Shown: in pieces, positions 1 to 6,928 of the stretch
Layout of the letters: every line of letters starts with the position of its first letter
Position numbering within the stretch: position 1 is the first letter of the stretch
Assembly: GCF_023264675.1 (NCBI RefSeq)
Contig: NZ_JAHFVG010000051.1
Coordinates: 1-40,343 of the forward strand
DNA: 40,343 nt
Direction: 5' to 3'
From: Rhodococcus sp. (in: high G+C Gram-positive bacteria)
Lineage (GTDB): Bacteria; Actinomycetota; Actinomycetes; Mycobacteriales; Mycobacteriaceae
Notes under the pieces: generated by a model
Seen by the model: only the letters and a program-made list of their open reading frames with translations
The model's database searches: none
What the model was told of the DNA's origin: nothing
Program-made: the position numbers and the translations under genes

Positions 1-2
1 TC

Positions 3-422
3 GCCGATGTATGGCATGGTCTTCCGGTGCGTTCGGGCTCGTTGAGCGCCGTCACCTGTGTGTTCTCGCCGAGGAACGCGGCGGAAGTGCATCGCGTTCT
101 GGAGCCGGGGGGCACTCTCGTGGTGGTCACGCCGACGCAGCGGCACCAGCAGGAATTGGTCGGTGCCCTCGGCCTCATCGGTGTCGACGAGGACAAGGCG
201 CGGAGGCTCGGCGACTCGTTGGCCGGGCGGTTCGAGCAGTGCGGTCGTACGACGGTCGAGTTCGAGATGAGCCTCGGACACTCGGGCGTCACGAGCCTCG
301 TCGAGATGGGGCCGTCTGCCCGGCACACCACCGATTCCTCGCGTCGTGAATCGATCGCGCAACTACCCGAATCGGTCGAGGTGACGGCGTCGGTGGTGGT
401 CGGAACCTACGCGGCGATCTAG
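3..422 (+). CDS. RlmA-like 23S rRNA (guanine-N1) methyltransferase, 3' part
   Basis: Only the C-terminal 139 residues lie in the window; the frame is open from base 3, so the start is upstream. The visible part has the second half of a class I SAM methyltransferase in RlmA style: D-x-W plus LPV near the start, VFSPRNAAEVHRVL, then PGGTLVVVTPT and an H-x-x-EL motif. The family methylates N1 of a guanine in helix 35 of 23S rRNA. The stop (TAG, 420-422) overlaps the stop of convergent glgM by three bases, so the two genes share their 3' ends without a spacer. Family assignment is by remembered motifs; the exact target guanine is unknown. Confidence 0.7.
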   Translation, partial: ADVWHGLPVRSGSLSAVTCVFSPRNAAEVHRVLEPGGTLVVVTPTQRHQQELVGALGLIGVDEDKARRLGDSLAGRFEQCGRTTVEFEMSLGHSGVTSLVEMGPSARHTTDSSRRESIAQLPESVEVTASVVVGTYAAI

Positions 423-1594
423 CCCTTGGCGGCGAGTGCCGCACGATAGACGTCGAGGGTCTGTTGTGCGATGGCAGCCCAGGAGAATTCGGCGACGGCA
501 CGGGCGCGCCCGGCTTTGCCCATGGCGGTTGCTGTTGCCGGGTCGAGGGCTACCTCGTTGACGGCCTGCGCCAGAGACTGCTCGAAGACGGCTGGCTCGT
601 AGGAGTTGTAATGCACGAGGCGTCCGGTGACTCCGTCGTCGACCACCTCGGGAATGCCCCCGACGTCGGATGCGACGACGGCAGTTTCCGCCGCCATCGC
701 TTCGAGGTTGACGATGCCCAGTGGTTCGTACACCGACGGACATACGAATACCTGTGCTGCGGAGAGTATCTCGCGAATCTTCTCGGTAGGGAGCATGTCG
801 CGAACCCAGAAGACACCGCTTCGGGTCTGCTGAAGTTTCTCGACGGCGCGTTCGGTCTCGGCGGCGATCTCCGGGGTGTCGGGAGCGCCTGCACACAGGA
901 TCAGCTGGATCGACGGATCGAAGTGGTGTGCCGCCGCGATGAGGTGCCCGACGCCCTTCTGCCTCGTGATCCGGCCGACGAAGGCGACGATCGGCTTGCT
1001 CTGATCGACGCCGATGGCGGCGAGGGCCGAGTCCTCGGGATCAGCTGCAGGTCCGCTGTGCCAGTTCTGAGTGTCGATTCCGTTGCGCACCACGTGAACC
1101 CGCTTCGGGTCGAGGCGCGGGTAGGCGTCGAGAACGTCCTTGGCCATGCCCTCGCTGACGGCGATGACGGCGTCGGCGTATTCGACGGCATTCTTCTCGG
1201 ACCACGAGGAGATGCGGTAGCCACCGCCGAGTTGCTCGGCCTTCCACGGTCGTCGCGGCTCGAGCGAGTGTGCAGTCAGGATGTGCGGTACTCCGTAGAG
1301 CTCGGCCGCCAAGTGCCCGGCGAGTCCCGTGTACCAGGTGTGAGAGTGCACCACGTCCGCGCCTGCCGCGGCATTCGCCATACGGAGTTCGGCGGACAGC
1401 GTGGTCAATGCTGCGTTGGCACCGCGGAGCGCCGGGTCCGGATCGTGGACCTGGGCGGTGTCGCGAGGCGCTCCCATACAGTGGATGTCCACCTCGCACA
1501 AAGCTTTCAGCTGAGCTGCGAGCTCGGTGACATGCACACCGGCGCCGCCGTAGACCTCAGGCGGATATTCCCTTGTCATCATTGCCACGCGCAC
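419..1594 (-). CDS. glgM: GlgM: alpha-maltose-1-phosphate synthase (GT4)
   Basis: A 391-residue GT4 glycosyltransferase with the N-terminal signature REYPPEVYGGAGVHV, and the donor-site segment near the C-terminus (PSVYEPLGIVNLEAMA, with the E-x7-E pattern). In mycobacteria this enzyme, formerly called GlgA, joins ADP-glucose and glucose-1-phosphate to make maltose-1-phosphate for the GlgE glucan pathway; that role is transferred from the homologue (about 387 aa). The reading frame extends upstream to 1648, but GTG 1594 is preferred: homologues begin with RVAMMTREYPP, and a TAGGTT -10-like box lies 7 nt before it. TTG 1603 is an alternative. It is divergent from glgC, which makes its ADP-glucose substrate. 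Confidence 0.92.
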   Translation of the reverse strand: MRVAMMTREYPPEVYGGAGVHVTELAAQLKALCEVDIHCMGAPRDTAQVHDPDPALRGANAALTTLSAELRMANAAAGADVVHSHTWYTGLAGHLAAELYGVPHILTAHSLEPRRPWKAEQLGGGYRISSWSEKNAVEYADAVIAVSEGMAKDVLDAYPRLDPKRVHVVRNGIDTQNWHSGPAADPEDSALAAIGVDQSKPIVAFVGRITRQKGVGHLIAAAHHFDPSIQLILCAGAPDTPEIAAETERAVEKLQQTRSGVFWVRDMLPTEKIREILSAAQVFVCPSVYEPLGIVNLEAMAAETAVVASDVGGIPEVVDDGVTGRLVHYNSYEPAVFEQSLAQAVNEVALDPATATAMGKAGRARAVAEFSWAAIAQQTLDVYRAALAAKG

Positions 1595-1601
1595 ATCTGT
1601 C

Positions 1602-1664
1602 AACCTACATTCCTTCGGCGAAACGCGTGTACTGCTAGCAAGGTTCATCTCGTGCGGATAGGTT
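1602..1664. promoter_or_regulatory. Divergent glgM/glgC promoter pair, probably leaderless
   Basis: The 76-bp gap between the two starts carries the same hexamer TAGGTT facing each way: minus strand 1607-1602, 7 nt before GTG 1594, and plus strand 1659-1664, 6 nt before GTG 1671. Such spacing fits actinobacterial leaderless transcripts. No convincing -35 boxes were found, and each site also contains AGG that could act as a weak SD, so the reading is tentative. Confidence 0.45.
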
Positions 1665-1670
1665 GGCAGT

Positions 1671-2885
1671 GTGAGGACACAACCGCACGTACTTGGGATC
1701 GTGCTTGCCGGCGGTGAGGGTAAACGTCTTTACCCGATGACCGCGGACAGAGCTAAGCCAGCCGTCCCGTTCGGCGGCGCATATCGACTGATCGACTTCG
1801 TACTGAGCAATCTCGTCAATGCCGGTTACCTCCGGCTCTGCGTGCTGACCCAGTACAAGTCGCATTCGCTCGACCGACATATTTCGCAGACGTGGCGCCT
1901 GTCGGGATTCGCAGGCGAGTACATCACGCCTGTGCCTGCGCAGCAGCGTCTCGGTCCGCGCTGGTACACCGGCAGCGCCGACGCCATCTTCCAGTCACTG
2001 AACCTCGTGTACGACGAGGATCCCGAATACATCGTCGTGTTCGGTGCCGATCACGTCTACCGCATGGATCCGGAACAGATGGTGCAGCAGCACATCGATT
2101 CCGGCGCGGGCGTCACGGTCGCCGGAATTCGCGTGCCGCGAAGCGAGGCGTTCGCGTTCGGCTGCATCGACAGCGACGAGAACGGCAAGATCACTCAGTT
2201 CCTGGAGAAGCCTGCGCAGCCGCCGGGAACACCCGACGACCCCAACGTCACCTACGCGTCCATGGGCAACTACGTATTCACCACGAAGGTGCTCATCGAC
2301 GCCATCAAAGCCGATTCGGAGAACACCGATTCCGATCACGACATGGGCGGCGACATCATCCCCGCACTCGTCGAGGCGGGTGTCGCGTCGGTATACGACT
2401 TCAACGACAACGTGGTGCCGGGGGCAACCGAACGAGACCGCGGTTACTGGCGAGACGTCGGCACCATCGACGCGTTCTACGACGCCCACATGGATCTCGT
2501 ATCGGTCCATCCGATCTTCAACCTGTACAACCGCCGGTGGCCGATTCGCGGTGCAGCCGAGAACCTGCCGCCCGCGAAGTTCGTCCAGGGCGGGCTCGCG
2601 CAGGAGTCCGTCGTCGGCGCCGGATGCATTCTGTCCGCGGCTACCGTCCGGAACTCCGTGCTCTCCTCCAACGTGATGATCGACAGCGGCGCAACCGTCG
2701 AGGGCAGCGTGCTGATGCCGGGCGTCAAGATCGGCAAGGGTGCCGTCGTGCGTCGGGCGATCCTCGACAAGAACGTCGTCGTCGGCGACGGTGAGATCAT
2801 CGGCGTCGATCTCGAGCGCGACAAGGAGCGCTTCAACGTCTCCGCGGGTGGCGTCGTGTCGGTCGGCAAGGGTGTGTGGATCTAG
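1671..2885 (+). CDS. glgC: GlgC: glucose-1-phosphate adenylyltransferase
   Basis: A 404-residue ADP-glucose pyrophosphorylase, the same length as the M. tuberculosis enzyme. It makes ADP-glucose from ATP and glucose-1-phosphate. Nucleotide-binding motif VLAGGEGKRLYPMTADRAKPAVPFGG sits near residues 11-36; further conserved blocks are GPRWYTGSADAI, VFGADHVYRMD, FLEKP and the YWRDVGT segment. The C-terminal third is a left-handed beta-helix with hexapeptide-type repeats (VVGAG, GATVEGSVLMPG, GAVV). The GTG start matches the family N-terminus (HVLGIVLAGGEG). The stop is followed within 13 bases by a palindromic repeat that probably ends transcription. Confidence 0.96.
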   Translation: MRTQPHVLGIVLAGGEGKRLYPMTADRAKPAVPFGGAYRLIDFVLSNLVNAGYLRLCVLTQYKSHSLDRHISQTWRLSGFAGEYITPVPAQQRLGPRWYTGSADAIFQSLNLVYDEDPEYIVVFGADHVYRMDPEQMVQQHIDSGAGVTVAGIRVPRSEAFAFGCIDSDENGKITQFLEKPAQPPGTPDDPNVTYASMGNYVFTTKVLIDAIKADSENTDSDHDMGGDIIPALVEAGVASVYDFNDNVVPGATERDRGYWRDVGTIDAFYDAHMDLVSVHPIFNLYNRRWPIRGAAENLPPAKFVQGGLAQESVVGAGCILSAATVRNSVLSSNVMIDSGATVEGSVLMPGVKIGKGAVVRRAILDKNVVVGDGEIIGVDLERDKERFNVSAGGVVSVGKGVWI

Positions 2886-2950
2886 AGCGGCTCCGCCGCA
2901 TGTGAGTGCGAATACACGACCCTGTATGTATTCGCGCTCACATGCGCGAA
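2886..2950. repeat. Hairpin element C, copy 1 (19-bp stem)
   Basis: Left arm 2898-2916 (GCATGTGAGTGCGAATACA) pairs with right arm 2927-2945 with a single G-U type mismatch and a 10-nt loop. Each side carries a mini-hairpin (GCGG-CT-CCGC on the left, GCGC-GAA-GCGC on the right). A near-identical element lies at 20209-20277. It sits between the convergent stops of glgC and the O-methyltransferase, and its right arm encodes the last codons and stop of the latter. Likely role: bidirectional terminator or dispersed repeat. Confidence 0.85.
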
Positions 2951-3570
2951 GCGCAGATCAAACCATCACCCAGCGGCAGCAGCACCGTCGTCAGGCGCTC
3001 GTCCTCGGCGATCGCGCGTGCCGCAGCTCTGACGGCGACGGTCGTGGCATCGCGCTGATTGGAGTCGGGGACCCGACCACCCAGCAGCGCATTGTGCAGC
3101 ACCAGAACTCCGCCCGGCCTCAGCAGACGGACGCTCTCCTGCACGAAATGCAGGTGGTCGACGGGACTGGCGTCGATGAACACCAGGTCGTAGGCGTCGT
3201 CAGCGAGGCGGGGGAGTACGTCGAGGGCCCAGCCGTTGATCAGGCGAGTACGCGAGGGCGCGATGCCGCCTGCTCGGAAGGCCTCCTTCGCGGCGCGCTG
3301 GTGCTCGGGTTCGGTGTCGATGGTCGTCAGGACGCCGTCGTCGCGCATACCGTCGAGCAGCCAGAGTCCGCTGATTCCCGCACCCGTCCCGATCTCGACG
3401 ACGGTTTTCGCGCCGAGCATCTGCGTGAAGATGCTGAGCAGCGATCCGACGGACGGCGGCACGGGCGCCGCGCCCAACTCTTCCGCTCGCTCGCGGGCCG
3501 AGACCAGTACCTCGTCCTCCTGGGTGGATTCCTCGGCGTAGCTGAGCAGTTTCTCGGCGTTTGTCGGCAC
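2938..3570 (-). CDS. SAM-dependent O-methyltransferase (Rv1220c-like)
   Basis: A 210-residue O-methyltransferase of the catechol/caffeoyl-CoA OMT type (Methyltransf_24/3). The SAM-binding motif I is VVEIGTGAGISGLWLL (around residues 57-72), the acidic motif TIDTEPEH follows, then LVFIDAS and LLRPGGVLVLHNALL. It resembles M. tuberculosis Rv1220c, also divergent from sigE; substrate unknown. The GTG start has no SD but a TAACCT box at 3582-3577, 6 nt upstream, so the message may be leaderless. The 3' end lies within palindromic element C: the codons for the last residues and the TGA are part of the right arm. Confidence 0.88.
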   Translation of the reverse strand: MPTNAEKLLSYAEESTQEDEVLVSARERAEELGAAPVPPSVGSLLSIFTQMLGAKTVVEIGTGAGISGLWLLDGMRDDGVLTTIDTEPEHQRAAKEAFRAGGIAPSRTRLINGWALDVLPRLADDAYDLVFIDASPVDHLHFVQESVRLLRPGGVLVLHNALLGGRVPDSNQRDATTVAVRAAARAIAEDERLTTVLLPLGDGLICASRM

Positions 3571-3576
3571 AAGGCG

Positions 3577-3582
3577 AGGTTA
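3577..3582 (-). promoter_or_regulatory. -10-like box of the O-methyltransferase gene
   Basis: TAACCT on the minus strand, 6 nt before GTG 3570, with no SD between. The same hexamer stands 7-8 nt before the htrA and MgtE-like starts. No clear -35 box. Confidence 0.4.
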
Positions 3583-3632
3583 TCGCGATCACGACCGAGC
3601 CCGCGGAGCGACTCGGCAGTCCGGCGGTGACT

Positions 3633-3651
3633 TTCTCAGCAGCACCTCAGG
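3633..3651 (+). promoter_or_regulatory. Candidate MprA box upstream of sigE
   Basis: TTCTCAGC, a 3-nt spacer AGC, then ACCTCAGG: two imperfect 8-bp direct repeats in 19 bp, sharing CTCAG. This is the layout described for the M. tuberculosis MprA box, and MprAB is known there to act directly on sigE. The site is in the sigE leader, between the divergent O-methyltransferase and sigE. Binding is inferred from pattern only. Confidence 0.5.
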
Positions 3652-3723
3652 TTATTCACACGCTCGGCACACGCGCGTGCGAGAAGCTACTGGTGATCGC
3701 TTGATCGAGAAGCAACACGAAGA

Positions 3724-3749
3724 GGAACATCTCGACGGTGCCGGTGGTT
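3724..3749 (+). promoter_or_regulatory. Candidate ECF-sigma (SigE/SigH-type) promoter of sigE
   Basis: GGAAC at 3724-3728 and GTT at 3747-3749 with 18 nt between, resembling the GGAAC/GTT promoters used by SigE and SigH in mycobacteria. It would give a leader of about 40-50 nt before the strong SD at 3792-3797 and allow auto- or cross-activation of sigE. The motif is short, so a chance match is possible. Confidence 0.35.
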
Positions 3750-3791
3750 GAACACGGTAACCAAGGGACGCACCAGTACGTGTTCCTGAGC

Positions 3792-3797
3792 AGGAGG
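3792..3797 (+). promoter_or_regulatory. Strong SD of sigE, followed by ATC rather than a usual start
   Basis: AGGAGG, a perfect anti-SD match. Exactly 8 nt after it, at 3806-3808, is ATC in the sigE frame. No ATG, GTG or TTG in any frame occurs until TTG 3842, 44 nt beyond the SD. Either SigE starts at a rare ATC codon or the SD is unused. Confidence 0.5.
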
Positions 3798-3841
3798 ATC
3801 CAGCCATCTACAAGATCAACGGAGATCTCGCCACGCCGAGC

Positions 3842-4459
3842 TTGCCCGATACGGCAGCCATGCCGGCGGGGGCCGAGACCGTGCAGGACCTGAGCGGTAC
3901 CGCCGTGTTCGACGCTACCGGCGAAGAAGCAACGATGCCATCGTGGGACGAACTGGTGCGTGAGCACGGCGACCGCGTCTACCGCCTTGCCTACCGCTTG
4001 TCCGGTAACGCCCAGGACGCCGAGGATTTGACGCAGGACACCTTCATTCGTGTGTTCCGGTCGCTGTCGAACTACCAGCCCGGCACCTTCGAAGGCTGGC
4101 TCCACCGCATCACCACCAACCTGTTTCTCGACATGGTGCGTCGCCGGAATCGCATTCGTATGGAAGCCCTTCCCGAGGATTACGACCGCGTTCCGTCCGA
4201 AACCCCCAATCCTGAGCAGATCTATCACGACGCGCGTCTCGACCCTGATCTTCAGTCGGCTCTCGATTCGCTCGCACCGGAGTTTCGTGCGGCCATCGTG
4301 CTGTGTGACATCGAAGGTCTGTCGTACGAGGAGATCGGTGCGACACTGGGTGTGAAGCTCGGAACGGTTCGTAGCCGGATCCACCGTGGCCGTGCCGCGC
4401 TTCGCGAGTACCTTCGAGTGAACGGGAAGGTCGACTCTTCTCACGCACGTGTCCAGTAG
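3842..4459 (+). CDS. sigE: SigE: ECF RNA polymerase sigma factor
   Basis: ECF sigma factor very close to mycobacterial SigE over the segment GTAVFDATGxxATMPSWDELV and onward. Region 2 (DLTQDTFIRVFRSL, GTFEGWLHRITTNLFLDMVRRR) binds core and -10; region 4 (GLSYEEIGATLGVKLGTVRSRIHRGR) binds -35. It controls surface-stress and heat-shock genes. The start is uncertain: TTG 3842 is the first ordinary start in the open frame (in-frame TAA at 3758), with ATG 3860 next, but neither has a well-placed SD. The best SD (3792-3797) precedes an in-frame ATC at 3806, which would add 12 residues. It is followed by its anti-sigma gene, as in mycobacteria. Confidence 0.93.
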   Translation: MPDTAAMPAGAETVQDLSGTAVFDATGEEATMPSWDELVREHGDRVYRLAYRLSGNAQDAEDLTQDTFIRVFRSLSNYQPGTFEGWLHRITTNLFLDMVRRRNRIRMEALPEDYDRVPSETPNPEQIYHDARLDPDLQSALDSLAPEFRAAIVLCDIEGLSYEEIGATLGVKLGTVRSRIHRGRAALREYLRVNGKVDSSHARVQ

Positions 4460-4475
4460 CTACAAGGAGGGTTGG

Positions 4476-4814
4476 ATGACGCAGGCCCACGAGCCACGGC
4501 GGTTCAGCTCCACCGAGCACCTGGCCAGTGAAGCCGTCGCGGCCTTCGCCGACGGCGAGCTGCGTATGGCCGCCTACTTGCGCGCCGCCCGCCACATCGC
4601 CGAATGCCCTGAGTGCGCCGCCGAGGTGGACGCCCAGCAGCAGGCACGTGCCGCGCTGAAGGACTCGGGCGAGGTGTCGATGCCGACGTCCCTGCTCGGA
4701 CTACTCAGCCAGATCCCGCTGTGCGAACCCACAGCCTCCGCCAAGGACGACGTCGAACGTAGGCGTCGAGTGATCGTCACGTCGGTCGCGGGACTTCGCA
4801 GACGTCGCCGATAG
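4476..4814 (+). CDS. rseA: RseA: zinc-containing anti-sigma factor of SigE
   Basis: A 112-residue anti-sigma factor with the ZAS zinc motif H-x3-C-x2-C (HIAECPEC, about residues 39-46). In mycobacteria RseA binds SigE and is released by oxidation of the cysteines or by PknB phosphorylation and ClpCP degradation. ATG 4476 has an SD AAGGAGG five nt upstream (4464-4470), better than the in-frame GTG 4449 that would overlap sigE. It ends in an arginine-rich tail (RRRRR), has no membrane span and is shorter than the M. tuberculosis protein (about 154 aa). Translationally close to sigE (16-bp gap). Confidence 0.88.
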   Translation: MTQAHEPRRFSSTEHLASEAVAAFADGELRMAAYLRAARHIAECPECAAEVDAQQQARAALKDSGEVSMPTSLLGLLSQIPLCEPTASAKDDVERRRRVIVTSVAGLRRRRR

Positions 4815-4826
4815 CGCACCGCTGTG

Positions 4827-4832
4827 TAACCT
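4827..4832 (+). promoter_or_regulatory. -10-like box before htrA
   Basis: TAACCT, 8 nt before GTG 4841, with only a weak AGG as possible SD. It suggests that htrA may have a leaderless transcript of its own in addition to read-through from sigE-rseA. No clear -35. Confidence 0.35.
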
Positions 4833-4840
4833 AGGCCGCT

Positions 4841-6331
4841 GTGACCGACGTTAGCGAGGGGTACCGGGAACGCGTGAGTACATCCACAGATTCAGATGCA
4901 CCGAGACTGCCACCGAGACCGGTGTATCGCCCTGCCGTCGACCCTGCCGCTGCCGCGGCGTTCGGGCGGCCTGCAGATGTGGACGGTTCGTTCACGCCCG
5001 CGGACAAGCGCGTCGTGCCGTCGCCGAGAATTACTTCCCGCGCACCCGATCCCGTTCTCGCCGAGGCATTCGGACGCCCCGACGACGCACCGGACTCCTT
5101 GCAACGCGATCCCGATGCACCCGTCGGCCCTCCGGCGCCGGAGCCCGAGCCCGAGGACCCGTGGCGGGATCCGTCGTCGCAGGTTCGTCTCGGCGCCGCT
5201 GCCGCCGACACCCCGGCACCCACAGTGCTGCCCGTCGGCCCCAAGCTCGGCGTACGCGATGTCCTCTTCGGCGAGAAGGTGGCACCGAAGGCTCTCGTCG
5301 TCCTGGGCGTGCTCGCGCTCGCGATCGGCCTCGTCGGCGGTCTGATCGGGCGCGAAACCGCCGAGGTCACCGGCGCGCTCACCAGCCAGAAAGTGAACCT
5401 GACGCAATCGACCGGTGAAGATCTGCCGCAGGGGCAGGTCGCGAAGGTCGCGGACGCTGTTCTGCCGTCCGTGGTCTCGATCCAGGTCACCCTCGGCGAC
5501 AACGCAGGCACCGGGTCGGGCGTCGTCATCGACGGCGCCGGCTACATCGTGACCAACAATCACGTCATCTCGATGGCGGCGACCAATCCGGATCGCGCCA
5601 CCTTGCAGGTGACGTTCTCCGACGGCACCAAGGTTCCCGCGAAGATCGTCGGTCGCGACACCAAGACCGACCTCGCGGTGATCAAGACCGACGTCGGAAA
5701 CCTCACCGTCGCCGAACTCGGCAATTCGGCCGATGTTCAGGTCGGTGAGGACGTCGTGGCCGTCGGATCACCGCTCGGGCTGAACAAGACCGTCACCCGC
5801 GGCATCGTCAGTGCGCTCGATCGTCCGGTTCGTCTGTCCGGCGAAGGGACCGACACCGACGCCGTGATCGACGCCGTTCAGACCGATGCCGCGATCAACC
5901 CTGGTAACTCCGGAGGCCCACTGATCGACGCCGAAGGCCGCGTCATCGGCATCAACTCGGCCATCCGAAGCGAAAGCGGCGGATCGGTCGGCCTCGGCTT
6001 CGCAATTCCGATCGACGACGTGACCAAGGTTGCCCAGTCGCTCATCAAGACCGGCGAGATGAAGCACCCGGACATCGGCGTCAACGCGCGCTCGGTCATC
6101 AACGACGCAACCTCCGGCGCCGAAGTGGCCAACGTCCGCTCCGGCGGCCCTGCACAGCAAGCAGGCATCGTCGAAGGTGACGTCATCACCAAGCTGGGGG
6201 ACCGCGCCGTCACGAGCGCCGACGAACTCGTCGTGGCCGTACAGTCGTCGACGATCGGCGAGTCGACTCCGGTGCAGCTGGTCCGCTCGGGCCGGTTGGT
6301 CGACGTGACCTTGACACCAGTGTCGGACTGA
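4841..6331 (+). CDS. htrA: HtrA: membrane-anchored DegP-type serine protease
   Basis: A 496-residue protease. Residues 1-150 are a Pro/Asp-rich cytoplasmic tail, about 151-170 a transmembrane segment (ALVVLGVLALAIGLVGGLIG), about 195-390 a trypsin-like domain and 395-490 a PDZ domain. The catalytic triad is complete: His241 (TNNHV), Asp277 (TDLAV), Ser357 (GNSGGP). It follows sigE-rseA as in mycobacteria, where HtrA acts in extracytoplasmic protein quality control and in restraining SigE signalling. The tail holds two copies of a short motif ending in AFGRP (around residues 34-43 and 70-80). The GTG start agrees with a -10-like box 8 nt upstream. Confidence 0.94.
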   Translation: MTDVSEGYRERVSTSTDSDAPRLPPRPVYRPAVDPAAAAAFGRPADVDGSFTPADKRVVPSPRITSRAPDPVLAEAFGRPDDAPDSLQRDPDAPVGPPAPEPEPEDPWRDPSSQVRLGAAAADTPAPTVLPVGPKLGVRDVLFGEKVAPKALVVLGVLALAIGLVGGLIGRETAEVTGALTSQKVNLTQSTGEDLPQGQVAKVADAVLPSVVSIQVTLGDNAGTGSGVVIDGAGYIVTNNHVISMAATNPDRATLQVTFSDGTKVPAKIVGRDTKTDLAVIKTDVGNLTVAELGNSADVQVGEDVVAVGSPLGLNKTVTRGIVSALDRPVRLSGEGTDTDAVIDAVQTDAAINPGNSGGPLIDAEGRVIGINSAIRSESGGSVGLGFAIPIDDVTKVAQSLIKTGEMKHPDIGVNARSVINDATSGAEVANVRSGGPAQQAGIVEGDVITKLGDRAVTSADELVVAVQSSTIGESTPVQLVRSGRLVDVTLTPVSD

Positions 6332-6371
6332 ACCGTGACCACTCGTATGGCACGTTCGCAGACTTCGGAAG

Positions 6372-6377
6372 TAGGCT
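6372..6377 (+). promoter_or_regulatory. -10-like box before tatB
   Basis: TAGGCT, 7 nt before GTG 6385. GAGG at 6378-6381 is a possible but too-close SD. Weak evidence for a leaderless internal transcript. Confidence 0.25.
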
Positions 6378-6384
6378 GAGGCAC

Positions 6385-6780
6385 GTGTTCGGCAACATCG
6401 GCTGGGGAGAACTCGTCATTCTCCTGGTAGCAGCACTCGTCATCCTCGGTCCCGACCGACTTCCCGGTGCCATCACGTGGGTCACCAAGTCGATCCGTCA
6501 GGTCAAGGAGTACGCCAACGGCGCCAGCCAGCAACTCAAGGACGAGCTGGGGACCGATTTCGAGGACCTTCGCAAGCCCCTCGCCGACCTCAATCAACTG
6601 CGCGGAATGACCCCGCGCGCGGTCATCACCAAGCATCTTCTCGACGGCGACGATTCCATCTTCACCGGCAACTTCGATACCAAGAAGCCGAGCGCAGGCG
6701 GACCAACACCTCAGAAGCCGTCGCTGGACAAGAAACTGCCGCCCAGCCAGATCCCGCCGATCGATTCGGACGCTACGTAG
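6385..6780 (+). CDS. tatB: TatB: twin-arginine translocase subunit
   Basis: A 131-residue Tat component. Residues 1-6 are MFGNIG, followed by W7-G8-E9-L10 and a hydrophobic span to about residue 22, the conserved GPDRLP hinge (22-27), an amphipathic helix (ITWVTKSIRQVKEYANGASQ) and a Pro/Lys-rich cytoplasmic tail. TatB with TatC recognises twin-arginine signal peptides. Position right after htrA matches the mycobacterial order (Rv1223-Rv1224). GTG start, 53 bp after htrA. The gene is followed by a pair of palindromic repeats. Confidence 0.93.
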   Translation: MFGNIGWGELVILLVAALVILGPDRLPGAITWVTKSIRQVKEYANGASQQLKDELGTDFEDLRKPLADLNQLRGMTPRAVITKHLLDGDDSIFTGNFDTKKPSAGGPTPQKPSLDKKLPPSQIPPIDSDAT

Positions 6781-6794
6781 CCCTTCGCCGGCCC

Positions 6795-6845
6795 GCATCA
6801 ATGGACCACCGCAACCGTCCAGCCGTTGCAATGGTCCATTGATGC
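6795..6845 (+). repeat. 51-nt palindromic element, copy A1
   Basis: GCATCAATGGACCA (6795-6808) and its exact reverse complement at 6832-6845 form a 14-bp outer stem. Inside, GCAAC and GTTGC pair around a 9-nt loop after a 2x2 mismatch. It lies in the convergent gap between tatB and the ABC ATPase gene. Confidence 0.9.
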
Positions 6846-6859
6846 GGAAACCCCTGGAC

Positions 6860-6910
6860 GCATGAATGGACCACCGCAACCGTCCAGCCGTTGCAGTGGT
6901 CCATTGATGC
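6860..6910 (+). repeat. 51-nt palindromic element, copy A2
   Basis: Same length and same orientation as A1, 14 nt downstream. It differs from A1 at two positions: GCATGAAT replaces GCATCAAT in the left arm and AG replaces AA beside the inner stem. It aligns with the reverse complement of the copies at 38626 and 38700 at 45 of 51 positions. Confidence 0.9.
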
Positions 6911-6928
6911 TGTGAAGGTGGGGACAGG

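Noticed and set aside
464..1717. Long plus-strand frame opposite glgM
   Set aside because: Antisense shadow of a high-GC gene; the minus-strand product has full GT4 motifs and the plus product none.
4449..4475. Earlier GTG start for rseA, overlapping sigE
   Set aside because: The AAGGAGG at 4464-4470 is placed for ATG 4476 and lies downstream of GTG 4449.
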